Assembly: GCF_015999245.1 (NCBI RefSeq)
Contig: NZ_JAEAMR010000022.1
Coordinates: 823,354-887,353, forward strand
DNA: 64,000 nucleotides
Direction of reading: 5' to 3'
Source: Streptomyces sp. AV19
Lineage (GTDB): Bacteria; Actinomycetota; Actinomycetes; Streptomycetales; Streptomycetaceae
In this document: positions 50,299 to 59,179 of the stretch, in pieces
Layout: the number at the start of each line of letters is the position of its first letter
Position numbering within the stretch: the first letter of the stretch is position 1
Program-made: the position numbers and the translations under genes
The notes under the pieces: model-generated
Database searches by the model: none
What the model was told of the DNA's origin: nothing
What the model saw: the letters and a program-made list of their open reading frames with translations, nothing else

Positions 50299-50435
50299 GG
50301 CTTGTCCGACGGTTCTTGGACTGCTGCCGAACAGGCCGCCCCTGCCATGCGGCGCGACTCATGAGCTGCCGACCGCCCCACAGGGAGCACCTGCACCTGT
50401 GAGGCGGCGGCCTCAAGAGCCGTCGGACACGGCCC
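50298..50435. mobile_element. MITE-like element with ~21-bp terminal inverted repeats
   Basis: The left end GGGCTTGTCCGACGGTTCTT (from 50298) is nearly the inverse complement of the right end, AAGAGCCGTCGGACACGGCCC (to 50435). It is ~138 bp long with no transposase. Its ends resemble those of IS5-group elements of Streptomyces. It begins on the last base of the ATPase stop codon. A folded terminator is the alternative reading. Confidence 0.5.
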
Positions 50436-50483
50436 AGGGCTGCGGGGACAGCAGGGTTGTTGACGCGGGTGACGGACGGCTCA

Positions 50484-50510
50484 CCCGGCGGCAGCCCGAG
50501 AGCCGCCGGG
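50484..50510. terminator. Terminator between the ABC operon and arsR-type gene
   Basis: CCCGGCGGC (50484-50492) and GCCGCCGGG (50502-50510) with a 9-nt loop, in the gap between convergent genes. Confidence 0.7.
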
Positions 50511-50516
50511 CAGGCC

Positions 50517-50912
50517 CTAGCCGTTCACGGGCCGGGGCCGCAGCCGCGCCCCCGCCGGGGCCGCCACGGCGGTGTTGCCGGCGACACTGGCCGGCGCCGG
50601 CCCCTCCGGCTCGGCCCGCGCGGCCAGCACCGCCCCTTCGAGCAGCGCGCGCACATGCGCCCCGGCCGCCCGGTAGTAGATCCGCGTACCTTCGCGGCGC
50701 GAGACGACCAGCCCGGCCGCCCGCAGCCGCGCGAGGTGCTGCGAGACGGCCGCCACGTGCGCCCCCACCAGCTCGGCCAGCTGCCCCACCGAGTGCTCGC
50801 CCCGCGCCAGCGCCCACAACACCCGGAAACGCGTCGGGTCGGCCACGGCCTTCAGCACGGCGACGGCCTCCTCGACACCGCGGGAACGATCGGCCGAGTC
50901 CTGCCCGTCCAT
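50517..50912 (-). CDS. ArsR/SmtB-family winged-helix repressor
   Basis: 131 residues from ATG 50912. The winged helix is complete: AVLKAVADPTRFRVLWALARGE, SVGQLAELVGAHVAAVSQHLARLRAAGLV, SRREGTRIYYRAA. No CxC metal site lies in the alpha-3 helix; a His in AAGAHVRALLEG could belong to an NmtR-like site. The Ala/Pro-rich tail is disordered. It lies just downstream of the caspase-helicase gene on the same strand, 75 bp away, but has no evident functional link. Confidence 0.85.
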   Translation of the reverse strand: MDGQDSADRSRGVEEAVAVLKAVADPTRFRVLWALARGEHSVGQLAELVGAHVAAVSQHLARLRAAGLVVSRREGTRIYYRAAGAHVRALLEGAVLAARAEPEGPAPASVAGNTAVAAPAGARLRPRPVNG

Positions 50913-50987
50913 GCGAAGAGTCTAAGCGGACCACACCGCCCCGGCCCGGGACGCACGGCATGCCCCGGGGCCTCCTCCCGGGCCGGA

Positions 50988-53900
50988 TCAGAGGCCCCGC
51001 TCCTGCTCCGCGGGCCCGGCCCCGTCCACCGGTGTCCGCCCTGCCCACACGTGCCAGGCGGGCACCCGCACTCCCTGCGGCAATCGGGCCGCCGCAGTCA
51101 GCATGAGCCGTAGATGCCGTGCGGCGTCACCGTCCGGGGTTGCCCCGTGATCGAGCAGGATGCGCCTGCGCATACCGCCCACCTGGACGTCGAAGTCGTG
51201 GGGATACCCGTCCGTCACCGTTTCCCGGTCCAGCAGCAGGCCGGGAGTCGTGTCGGTGAGAAGCTGCTGGCAGCGGTCGGCGAGACGCACCTGGTCCTCA
51301 TCGAGGGCCGAGGGCCGGTCCACCTCTCCGCCCTTGGCCGCTGCCCGCAGGAGGGTGCTGGGGAATCCTGACTGCCGTGCCCAGAAGGAGTGGTCGCCGA
51401 GGACGATGAGATGGGCCCGTGCCCGGGTGACCGCCACGTTCCAGAGATTCACCTCGCGGCACAGCCAGTTGAGGGCAGCGGGGCGGATATCCGGACCGGC
51501 CACCAGGGACAGCACCATCACGTCCTGCTGGCCACCCTGGAAGGTATGGATCGTTCCCACCCGCACCCGGGGGTCGGACTCCCATCGGCGCGCGACGAGT
51601 TCCTTCTGCGCCCGGAAGGGTGTCACCACGCCGATGGTGGAACCCTGTGGCATCCGGCGCAGCAGCCGCTCCACCGCGATGTGGGCCCGCTCCGCCTCCT
51701 CTTGGTTGGTCCAGGAGCCTTGGGGCCCTTGCCGTGCCCTTCCTGGGACATCGAGCCACTGGACCGCATCCACCCCGTCGAGACGGCGCAGTGCCCGCGG
51801 ATCGGTCATCACCGTCAGACGGCCCGCGTAGCAGTACCGGTTGGAGATTCCGACGATGTCGGGGTGGCAACGGAAGTGCTCGTCGAGCAGCAGGGTCGAA
51901 CCCGCCGCCCGCGCGGCGGCGTGGAAGGACGCATAGCGCCGGTGACCGAGCCGGTGTTCCTCCAGCCAGCTCGCGCGCACCGAGGCAGTGGTGCGGGCCG
52001 CCGCCTCCTGGCGCGGCTGCACCCTGGTGATGTGCGGCAACTGCATGGGGTCGCCGATGACGAGCGCGCGACGGGCGCGGAAGAGCAGGGGCAGTACGTC
52101 CATGATCGAGCACTGACTCGCCTCGTCGATGATCACGAGATCGAACATGGCGGGCCGGTCACGGAACCGGCGGGCGGACCGCGCGGTCACTGCCCAGCAG
52201 GACACCTTCGGCAGGATGTTGTCCAGGGTGGCCCACTCGCGCACGGACCGTGCCCGCACCGCCTGGATCCGCTCGTGGATGGCTTCCCGTGCGGCCGCTG
52301 CCTGCTCGTGGACGAGTGTTCGCAGCAGTGCCACCGCCGCGTCCTGTACTCGCCGGTCGGCGTCCTGGACCTGTCGCAACAGGTGCTCGTCGTCCGTCTC
52401 CCGGTCGGCGAGCCCAGTCTGTGCCCGCCACGTCACCTCGTCCTCGACGAATCGCACGAACTCGGCGAATTCTTCCGCGTCGTCGGCCACTGCCGGAGGC
52501 GAGGGCAGCCTGCCAAGTGCCCGCTGGCGCCGCCAACGGCCGAACGTACGGGCGCGGCTCGTCCTGCGGGCGCCCGGAAGCCACCGTTCGACGCCGGCGT
52601 CGGCGCCCAGTCCGGCCACCAGCGCGGCGACATCGTGGCGCTGCTCGTCGGCGTAGGCCTGCCGTCGGCTCCCGGCCCCGGCCAGCGTGCGTTCGCGTAC
52701 GGCCACTTCGGACAGCCGTTCCCGGACGGTGAGCCGTTCGCGCAGGCTGTTGCGCAGTTCACCACGCAGCGCCGCCGAACCCTGCGGGAGTTCGGCCAGA
52801 TGGGCCAGGTGTTCCAGTCCGTCGAGCTCGTCCTCGATGTTGTCCCGCTCCCCGCCCCGGCTGCCGGTCCGTATCACCAGCCCCGGAACCAGCTCCTCGC
52901 ACCGTTCCCAGACCTCGTCGACCGCCTTGTTGTTGGTGGAGGCGACGAGCACCGACTCGCCGGCCGCCCGCGCGGTGGCCACGGCGTTGACGATGAGCTG
53001 GCTCTTCCCCGTGCCGGGAGGCCCGGTCGCCACCGTCAGCCTGCGGGTCATGGCGGACCGGATCACGGACTCCTGTGCCTCGTTCAGTTCCAGGGGAGCG
53101 ACGATCTGCACGGCGCGCCCCGACTCGGGGCCCTCCACGTCCGGTTCGGCGAGCGCCCCCAGCGCGGTCTCCGGGATCCGCTCGGCCAGCTTCCGGAGGG
53201 AGGCGTAGTCCTTGACCAGTTGCTTCGTAGCCCCGGACTCGTCCCGCACCATATGGACGAGTGCGACGTTGCGGGCCCCTTCGTGCGCAGCTCCCAGGGA
53301 CGCGCCGCTCCCGAGCGCGGCGGGGTCGAGATGTTCGGTGTCCGGGATGCCCAACTGGTCGAGCAGGGAGCGGACATCGCGCATCATCTCGTCACGGAAC
53401 CCGGGCCGCCAGTTCGGCTGATACGAGGAGACGAGCTCGAGGCCCTCGTCCTTCCCCAGCCGGTCCACGATCAGCTTGGTGTGTGGCACCACCGGGCCGG
53501 CCGGCACCACGGTGTGCCGGCCCTGACCGTCCTCGGCCACCTCGATCTGCTGCGCCATCAAGGGCGCGCACATCTGCCGCTTCCCGTCGAAAAGGACCAC
53601 CACCGGGTAGCCGTACCAGAGTTCGGCGCCGTCGCGCCGAGCCCGTTCGGCGAGCGCCACCACATCCGGCGGCGCGAGTACATGCTCCGCGCCGCCCGAG
53701 AGCAGGAGCTCCTCCCCTCCCGGCCAGACCGTACGCGGAGGGTCGTTGCCGATGAGCGGCAGCATCTCGCCGTTCGCGTTTTCCTCTTGCAGGCACTGAA
53801 GGTAGTACGTGAAGAGCTTCGGCCAGTCGGCAGCGGTGAACGCCGAGTCGTCATGGCCGGCGACAGCCGCCTTGACCGGCGGAAGGGACAGCCGCGTCTC

Positions 53901-54701
53901 GTCCCCACCCGCGGTGGCGGGAGCGGCGGGCAGCGGGGCGAGGGCCGGTGGACGCCTCCCCACTGCGGCGCGTGCGAGGAAGATCTCGCCGGTCACCTGG
54001 AGGCTGGATTTGGTCGGTGTCTGCTGTCTGCCGTCGGGAGCGGCCCTCAACTCCCGGCTGACGTATCGGAACAGATCGTCGGCGGAGACCATACCGTCCG
54101 TGTCGAGGTCGGCGCGCCCCGAGTGGAGCCCCTGGATCACCGCTCGGGTGAACTGCGAGGGCTCGCCCACCGCCGACTCGAACGCTTGCTCCCACTGGTG
54201 GGACGCGGTGATGACATAGACACCGCCGGCCTCCACCGCGGGCACGACCGGACGTCCCGCCCCGCCCTTGCTCCGGAAGCCCTGGACCGCGGCCCCGCTG
54301 AAGCAGCAGTCGAGCAGGAGGACCTTGCGCCGTGCGGCGCACGCCTCGAGTTGCTCGGTGATGAACGCCGCTTCCACGGCCGTGCGCTGCAACCGGTCGG
54401 ATCGGGTGTCGGAGGCCACGTAGTAGAGCTGTCCCTCTTCGCTGTCGTAGAGGCCGTGTCCACTGATGTAGAGCACGACCAGCTCGTCCGGCTCCCGGTC
54501 GTGGAGAAAGGTCTCGACGGACTGCTTGATCGCGTCCTTGGAGGAGTCCTCCACTCGCACGCACCGCTCGAAGCGCCCGACCGACGGCATTTCCAGAACT
54601 TGGCTCAGATAGTGCACATCCGCACGCACGGATGGCAGTGTGCTGAAGGCTTCGTCCTCATACGCCGCCGTACCGATCAGCAGGGCATGCTGACGGCTCA
54701 C
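50988..54701 (-). CDS. Caspase-like peptidase fused to UPF1-like SF1 helicase
   Basis: 1237 residues from GTG 54701, whose GTGA overlaps the EACC1 stop. Residues ~1-240 are a caspase (C14) domain: RQHALLIGTAAYED, ELVVLYISGHGLYD (His82), RKVLLLDCCFSG (Cys133), AGGVYVITASHQWEQAFE and an EF-hand-like DLDTDGMVSADDLFRYV. Residues ~300-540 are a linker of unknown fold. Residues ~550-1150 are a Dna2/UPF1-type SF1 helicase: VATGPPGTGKSQLIVNAV (Walker A), LVIIDEASQC (Walker B), VIGDPMQLPHI, LDEHFRCHPDIVGISN, TIGVVTPFRAQ, TIHTFQGGQQDVMVLSLV, NVAVTRARAHLIVLGD. Both modules keep their catalytic residues. I infer a nucleic-acid sensor or remodeller that triggers proteolysis. Confidence 0.9.
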   Translation of the reverse strand: MSRQHALLIGTAAYEDEAFSTLPSVRADVHYLSQVLEMPSVGRFERCVRVEDSSKDAIKQSVETFLHDREPDELVVLYISGHGLYDSEEGQLYYVASDTRSDRLQRTAVEAAFITEQLEACAARRKVLLLDCCFSGAAVQGFRSKGGAGRPVVPAVEAGGVYVITASHQWEQAFESAVGEPSQFTRAVIQGLHSGRADLDTDGMVSADDLFRYVSRELRAAPDGRQQTPTKSSLQVTGEIFLARAAVGRRPPALAPLPAAPATAGGDETRLSLPPVKAAVAGHDDSAFTAADWPKLFTYYLQCLQEENANGEMLPLIGNDPPRTVWPGGEELLLSGGAEHVLAPPDVVALAERARRDGAELWYGYPVVVLFDGKRQMCAPLMAQQIEVAEDGQGRHTVVPAGPVVPHTKLIVDRLGKDEGLELVSSYQPNWRPGFRDEMMRDVRSLLDQLGIPDTEHLDPAALGSGASLGAAHEGARNVALVHMVRDESGATKQLVKDYASLRKLAERIPETALGALAEPDVEGPESGRAVQIVAPLELNEAQESVIRSAMTRRLTVATGPPGTGKSQLIVNAVATARAAGESVLVASTNNKAVDEVWERCEELVPGLVIRTGSRGGERDNIEDELDGLEHLAHLAELPQGSAALRGELRNSLRERLTVRERLSEVAVRERTLAGAGSRRQAYADEQRHDVAALVAGLGADAGVERWLPGARRTSRARTFGRWRRQRALGRLPSPPAVADDAEEFAEFVRFVEDEVTWRAQTGLADRETDDEHLLRQVQDADRRVQDAAVALLRTLVHEQAAAAREAIHERIQAVRARSVREWATLDNILPKVSCWAVTARSARRFRDRPAMFDLVIIDEASQCSIMDVLPLLFRARRALVIGDPMQLPHITRVQPRQEAAARTTASVRASWLEEHRLGHRRYASFHAAARAAGSTLLLDEHFRCHPDIVGISNRYCYAGRLTVMTDPRALRRLDGVDAVQWLDVPGRARQGPQGSWTNQEEAERAHIAVERLLRRMPQGSTIGVVTPFRAQKELVARRWESDPRVRVGTIHTFQGGQQDVMVLSLVAGPDIRPAALNWLCREVNLWNVAVTRARAHLIVLGDHSFWARQSGFPSTLLRAAAKGGEVDRPSALDEDQVRLADRCQQLLTDTTPGLLLDRETVTDGYPHDFDVQVGGMRRRILLDHGATPDGDAARHLRLMLTAAARLPQGVRVPAWHVWAGRTPVDGAGPAEQERGL

Positions 54702-55090
54702 CCCGAGGCCTCCGGTGATTCGCCTCGCTCGCCCTGATGTTGCTCCCTCAGCTCCCTCAGTTCCCGGCGCGAGAGGCCCGTCATCTCGGTCACAGTGCCG
54801 TCGCCGGACTCCAGCCGCACACGCCGGCTCTTCCGCACCTCCACCCACCCCTTGATGGCGACGCGGGCCAGCCCGAGAGAACCCCCCGAGACCAACAGCA
54901 CGACCTCGGGGGTGAGCAGTGCCCCCTTCGCACCGTCCCGGCCCGGGCCTGGCATCTTCCGTTCCGCGAAGCGCGCCTCGATGCCCGCAAGCCCGCGCAG
55001 CCTGTCGCGCAACTCCCGTGCCTCCCGGTCGGCGTGTGCGGGATCGGCACCCAGAACCCTTACCCGCAGCACGCCTTCGTCGTTCGACAT
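54698..55090 (-). CDS. Effector-associated constant component 1 (EACC1) protein
   Basis: 130 residues from ATG 55090, behind CCGGAGGGGAC. An N-terminal beta-alpha module (VLRVRVLGADPAHADREARELRDRL) is followed by a hydrophobic helix (PEVVLLVSGGSLGLARVAIKGWV) and a strand-rich part (VRLESGDGTVTEMTGLSRREL). This is the layout of EACC1 proteins described next to caspase, trypsin and other effectors in bacterial conflict systems. A 4-bp overlap couples it to the caspase-helicase, implying a fixed stoichiometry. It may anchor or scaffold the effector at the membrane. Confidence 0.8.
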   Translation of the reverse strand: MSNDEGVLRVRVLGADPAHADREARELRDRLRGLAGIEARFAERKMPGPGRDGAKGALLTPEVVLLVSGGSLGLARVAIKGWVEVRKSRRVRLESGDGTVTEMTGLSRRELRELREQHQGERGESPEASG

Positions 55091-55370
55091 GTCCCCTCCG
55101 GACAAGCCCACCGCCCAATGGTCCACCGGAACCCTGCGTCCTGGTCTCCGCGTTCCGGTCCGGACCCAGCGGTCTCCACCACCTCAACCCGCAAGAAATA
55201 TCTGTTCGCACATGCCTCTGTCACTGCTTCTTCCGGCCATAGCAGCAACCGAGGGTGTCCTCTACGATGCTCAAGTCCTCGGGGGGAGACCGGTCGTGCG
55301 CCATGAGCGAGCCGCCGGAGTCCCTCCTGCCCGGAGACGACCGCAGCGTGCCCACGACTGGAGTCCGCAC
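55091..55370. promoter_or_regulatory. Divergent promoter region between EACC1 and vWA genes
   Basis: A 280-bp gap serving both operons. A/T-rich AAGAAATATCTGTT lies at ~55190-55203 and a -10-like TACGAT at ~55263-55268 for the plus strand. No clear operator repeat was found. A few in-frame codons upstream of the vWA ATG (RAHDWSPH) are possible coding but lack a good start. Confidence 0.4.
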
Positions 55371-56207
55371 ATGCCCTACACGGCCGAGATCAGCCGCACC
55401 CATCCGACCTGCATCGTGTTCCTCGTCGACCAGTCCACCTCGATGACGGACCCGATCGGCGATGAAGAACCCCGGCGCAAGGCGGATGTGGTGGCCGACG
55501 CCATCAACCGGCTGCTCACCGAGTTGTCCGTCAAGTGCGCCAAGGAGGAAGGTGTACGCGACTACTTCCACGTTGCCGTGATCGGCTACGGAGCCACGGT
55601 GGGCTCGGCGTTCGCGGGGTCACTCACGGGCCGCGATCTCGTTCCGCTGAGTGAGGTCGCCGACAATCCTGCCCGCGTGGAGGACCGGACGAAGAAGGTG
55701 CCCGACGGTGCGGGCGGGCTGGTGGAGACCAGCGTCAAGTTCCCCTTGTGGATGGATCCCGTGGCCCACGGCGGGACCCCGATGAACCGGGCTCTGCAGT
55801 ACGCCGCGACCCTCGTGGCCGGGTGGACCGAGCGCCATCCCGCCAGCTTCCCCCCGATCGTCATCAATCTCACCGACGGCGAGTCGACCGACGGCGATCC
55901 GGTCGAGGCTGCGGCGGCCGTCACCTCTCATGCCACTGCCGATGGTGCCGCGCTGCTGTTCAACCTCCATGTCTCCGACGCCGGAGGTTCACCGGTCTCG
56001 TTCCCCGACTCCGACGCGAACCTGCCGGACACGTACGCCCGGACGCTGTTCACGATGTCGAGCCCGCTGCCCGGTCACATGCGTTCCTATGCCGCGTCCC
56101 AGGGGCAGCGGGTCAGCGACGCCACGCGTGGCTTCGTCTACAACGCCGACATCGCCGCGGTCGTCCAGTTCCTGGACATCGGCACCCGGGCGACCGAGCT
56201 GCGGTGA
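55371..56207 (+). CDS. vWA-domain protein (YegL/TerY-like)
   Basis: 278 residues from ATG 55371, with GGAG nine bases upstream. The MIDAS residues are DQSTSM near residue 20, a TPMN Thr in GGTPMNRALQYAATL, and NLTDGEST, so a divalent metal should bind. The rest is a single vWA fold with no signal peptide. It is the first gene of a three-gene unit and overlaps the PP2C gene by 4 bp. In the E. coli yegL-yegK-yegI and TerY-P modules the vWA protein acts with a PP2C and a kinase. Confidence 0.9.
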   Translation: MPYTAEISRTHPTCIVFLVDQSTSMTDPIGDEEPRRKADVVADAINRLLTELSVKCAKEEGVRDYFHVAVIGYGATVGSAFAGSLTGRDLVPLSEVADNPARVEDRTKKVPDGAGGLVETSVKFPLWMDPVAHGGTPMNRALQYAATLVAGWTERHPASFPPIVINLTDGESTDGDPVEAAAAVTSHATADGAALLFNLHVSDAGGSPVSFPDSDANLPDTYARTLFTMSSPLPGHMRSYAASQGQRVSDATRGFVYNADIAAVVQFLDIGTRATELR

Positions 56208-57034
56208 GCTCTCCGGGTCTCTACCTCACCCACCTCGTCGCACCCAAGCACGGCAGCACGGCGGCAGAATGCGAGGACGCTGTCCGCGTACTGCCGGACG
56301 TGCCGTGCGATGTCCTCGTCACCGGGCCGATGACGGCCAGTGTGTGCGACGGCGCGACGGAGAGCGTCCTGGCCAAGGACTGGGCACGGCTACTGGCCGC
56401 CGCTTCGGCCGAATACGCCCTCCGGGACGAGGAGTTCTTCACCGGCGGTGCCGGCTACGAGCGCTTCGCGACGGAGGTGGTGGAGCGCTGGGAGCCGTGG
56501 CTGGAGGAGTACACCCGGAACCGGGCCGCCGCGGGCCGGCCCCTCAAGTGGTACGAGCAAGCCAAACTCGCCGAGGGCGCCTACGCCACCATGCTGACCT
56601 TGCGGATCACACCGGAACCCGGTTCCCCCACCGAGTCGTGGCACTGGCAGGCGGCAGCGCTGGGCGACAGTTGCCTCTTCCACATGCGTGACGACAAGCC
56701 CCTGCGGTCCTTCCCGGTGGAGCACCCCGAGGAGTTCGGCACCGCGCCCGACCTCTTCGGCAGCCGGAACCGCGACACCGGCCTGATTGCCGCCCGTACC
56801 CGGTTCACCCGTGGGGTCTGTGAACCGGGCGACCGTCTGCTGCTGATGTCGGACGCCCTCGCCTCCTGGTTCCTCACCGCCTCCGACCCCGTCCACGCAC
56901 TCCGCCAACTCCTGGAGTTCGGGGGGCCGCACGATGCCGACTCCTTCGGCGCGTGGCTCGAGACCCTCCGCTCGCGGGAATCTCTGCGCAACGACGACGT
57001 CGCCGTCGTACGCGTCGACATCGAAGGGAAATGA
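56204..57034 (+). CDS. PP2C-like protein phosphatase (YegK-like)
   Basis: 276 residues from GTG 56204 in the GTGA overlap. PP2C metal motifs appear as ASVCDGATESVLAKDWARLL (DG), WQAAALGDSCLFHMR (GD), RLLLMSDALASWFL (SDAL) and SLRNDDVAVVRVD (final Asp). The order and spacing suit the short PP2C-like members found with vWA and kinase partners. It probably dephosphorylates the neighbouring kinase or its substrates. Confidence 0.88.
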   Translation: MSSPGLYLTHLVAPKHGSTAAECEDAVRVLPDVPCDVLVTGPMTASVCDGATESVLAKDWARLLAAASAEYALRDEEFFTGGAGYERFATEVVERWEPWLEEYTRNRAAAGRPLKWYEQAKLAEGAYATMLTLRITPEPGSPTESWHWQAAALGDSCLFHMRDDKPLRSFPVEHPEEFGTAPDLFGSRNRDTGLIAARTRFTRGVCEPGDRLLLMSDALASWFLTASDPVHALRQLLEFGGPHDADSFGAWLETLRSRESLRNDDVAVVRVDIEGK

Positions 57035-57037
57035 TGC

Positions 57038-59179
57038 ATGTCTGGCGCCGCCGGACCGCTCCGCCGTTTCCCCACGGGCGGCGAGTACGCAGACGCCTTG
57101 CAGCACACCCATCTGTGCTTCCGGCACCCCGAGCTGAAGGGAGCGGTTCCCGACCTCACCAGGCTTCAGACTCCGAAGGCGATCTCCGGGGCGTTCGCCA
57201 GCGTCTTCTCCCTCACCTCACCGGCGTCCGGGCGGCGTTACGCGGTCAAGTGCTTCACCCGGCATGTTCCGGACCAGGAACTACGGTACGAAGCCATCAG
57301 CAGACAGCTCGCCTCGCTCGACCCCGCGACCCTGTCGCAGCCGTGGACGATGGGCTTCGAATACCTGCCGGACGCGGTGACCGTGCGAAACGAGCGGTAT
57401 CCCGTACTGAAGATGGACTGGGTCCAGGCCACCACCCTGTCGTCCTGGCTCGACGCCCATCATCACGACAGCACCGCCGTGGACCGGCTCGCGGACCGCT
57501 TCACCGGCCTCGCCGCCGACCTCGCCGCGCACGGGATGGCCCACGGCGATCTGCAGCACGGAAACCTGCTGGTGGCCGACGACGGGACCTTCCGGCTCGT
57601 CGACTACGACGGCATGTACGTACCCGCACTGACCGGCCGCGCGGGCACCGAACGGGGACACCGCAATTACCAGTCGCCCGCGCGCGGAGACCAGGACTTC
57701 GGCTCCGCGATGGACCGGTTCTCCCTCTGGGTGATCTACCTGGCCCTCAAGGCCCTCGCAGCGGATGCCACCTTGTGGACCCAGCTCCACGAACCGCAAG
57801 GCGAATACCTGCTCCTCACCGAGGACGACTTCAAGAACCCTTCGGCTTCCCCACGCTTCCCGGCCCTGCTCGCCCATCCCGACCGCACCGTCCGGGACCT
57901 TGCCGATCAAGTCCGCGCCCTGTCCTGGCAACCACTCGACGCCCTCCCGCCCCTGACAGCGACCGGACCGGCGCCGGTGGCTGCCCCGGCGAGCAGTGGT
58001 GGCACCGGTCTGCCGGGCTGGATGGCCGGCCATCTGCCGCCGCCGGTCCCTACCGCCCCGCCGGGACCACCCCTGCCCACCGGGTTCCGGGGACGTCGAA
58101 TCCTGGACACCCTGGTTGCCGTCCTCCTGCCCCTCGCCGTGGTCGTACCCGGACTGCTGTGGGCCGCCCATGCCCTCGCTTCGTTCCTGCTGCCCCTGCC
58201 CGTGTCCGCTGCCGCCCTTCTGGGGTGGGGCGCACACCGCAGCCGGCCGGAAGTCCGGAGTCTGAGGGAACATGAGCGTTCCCTCGTGGCGCAACAGTGG
58301 CAGGCCGCGCAGGCCGGCCGGGATCTGGCAGACCTCGACGCGCAGCAGCGGGAGTTCGAGGACTCCGAGGCCGCTCGCAAGGTGCGGCTCGCACGTCGGC
58401 GCAGCGCGCTGGTGGAAGCCCACCAGCACGACGTGGCGGCCGCCGAGAAGGACAAGGTCACGGAGATGCGAGCGATCGACCTCAAGCTCCAGGCCCTCGA
58501 CTCGGACCAGAAGGCGGCTCTGGACCGGGAGCTCGCCGGAGCACGGAACGCCTGTGTCCAGGCCGAGCTGGGCAAGGCGCGCATCGCCATGGCACGCCTT
58601 CCGGGAATCGGTGAGAAGCTGAAGGACGGCCTCGCCTTGTACGGCATCAGGACTGCCGCCGACTTCACCGGCATCCGTCTGACATCGACCAGCAGACACG
58701 GCTATACGAACGTCACCGCACTCATAGTCAAGCCCAACGGGACCGCAGTGAACATCAAAGGCATCGGCGACGCCAAGGCCCGTACGCTCGATGCCTGGCG
58801 GGACGCCAGGGCCGCCGACGCGCGCTCCCGGTGCACCACCCAGCTGTCACCTGCCCGGAAGCAGGCCATCATCGCCGGGTTCGACCTCCGCAGAGCGCAG
58901 TGCGCCGCGGAACGCGACAAGGCCGAGCTCAATGCCACCGCCCGACGCGCCCAGGCTCACCAGCGCCTCCAGGAAGCCCGGGCCCGCCTGGACTCCGAGG
59001 ACAACGACGCACTGCGCGACGCCGAGCAACAGCGCCGATCCTTCGGTCAGCGCTCCGCCCAGATCCGGACGTCCCAGGCAGACCTCACCGCCGTCACGGA
59101 CTCCCTCATCGCGGCACGGCGCACACACCGCGATCTGTCCCGAACGCGCTATCTCCGCTTCGTCCTGACCGGCCGCTGA
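57038..59179 (+). CDS. Membrane Ser/Thr kinase with coiled coil and helix-hairpin-helix domains (YegI-like)
   Basis: 713 residues from ATG 57038, 3 bp after the PP2C stop. The kinase domain (~40-300) has RRYAVKCF (Lys71), MAHGDLQHGNLLV (Asp171, Asn176) and LVDYDGMYVPAL (DYD in place of DFG, Asp189). The glycine loop is poor. Two membrane helices lie at ~350-400 (LDTLVAVLLPLAVVVPGLLW; SAAALLGWGAH). A long charged coiled coil (~400-520) leads to HhH motifs RLPGIGEKLKDGLALYGI (~525-545) and VNIKGIGDAKARTLDAW (~580), then a second coiled coil. HhH motifs bind DNA or mediate protein contacts. This is the kinase of the triad. Confidence 0.9.
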   Translation: MSGAAGPLRRFPTGGEYADALQHTHLCFRHPELKGAVPDLTRLQTPKAISGAFASVFSLTSPASGRRYAVKCFTRHVPDQELRYEAISRQLASLDPATLSQPWTMGFEYLPDAVTVRNERYPVLKMDWVQATTLSSWLDAHHHDSTAVDRLADRFTGLAADLAAHGMAHGDLQHGNLLVADDGTFRLVDYDGMYVPALTGRAGTERGHRNYQSPARGDQDFGSAMDRFSLWVIYLALKALAADATLWTQLHEPQGEYLLLTEDDFKNPSASPRFPALLAHPDRTVRDLADQVRALSWQPLDALPPLTATGPAPVAAPASSGGTGLPGWMAGHLPPPVPTAPPGPPLPTGFRGRRILDTLVAVLLPLAVVVPGLLWAAHALASFLLPLPVSAAALLGWGAHRSRPEVRSLREHERSLVAQQWQAAQAGRDLADLDAQQREFEDSEAARKVRLARRRSALVEAHQHDVAAAEKDKVTEMRAIDLKLQALDSDQKAALDRELAGARNACVQAELGKARIAMARLPGIGEKLKDGLALYGIRTAADFTGIRLTSTSRHGYTNVTALIVKPNGTAVNIKGIGDAKARTLDAWRDARAADARSRCTTQLSPARKQAIIAGFDLRRAQCAAERDKAELNATARRAQAHQRLQEARARLDSEDNDALRDAEQQRRSFGQRSAQIRTSQADLTAVTDSLIAARRTHRDLSRTRYLRFVLTGR

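Noticed and set aside
51390..54737. 1115-codon open frame on the plus strand
   Set aside because: Antisense shadow of the caspase-helicase gene; high-GC third positions keep the opposite strand open. The minus-strand product has clear catalytic motifs.
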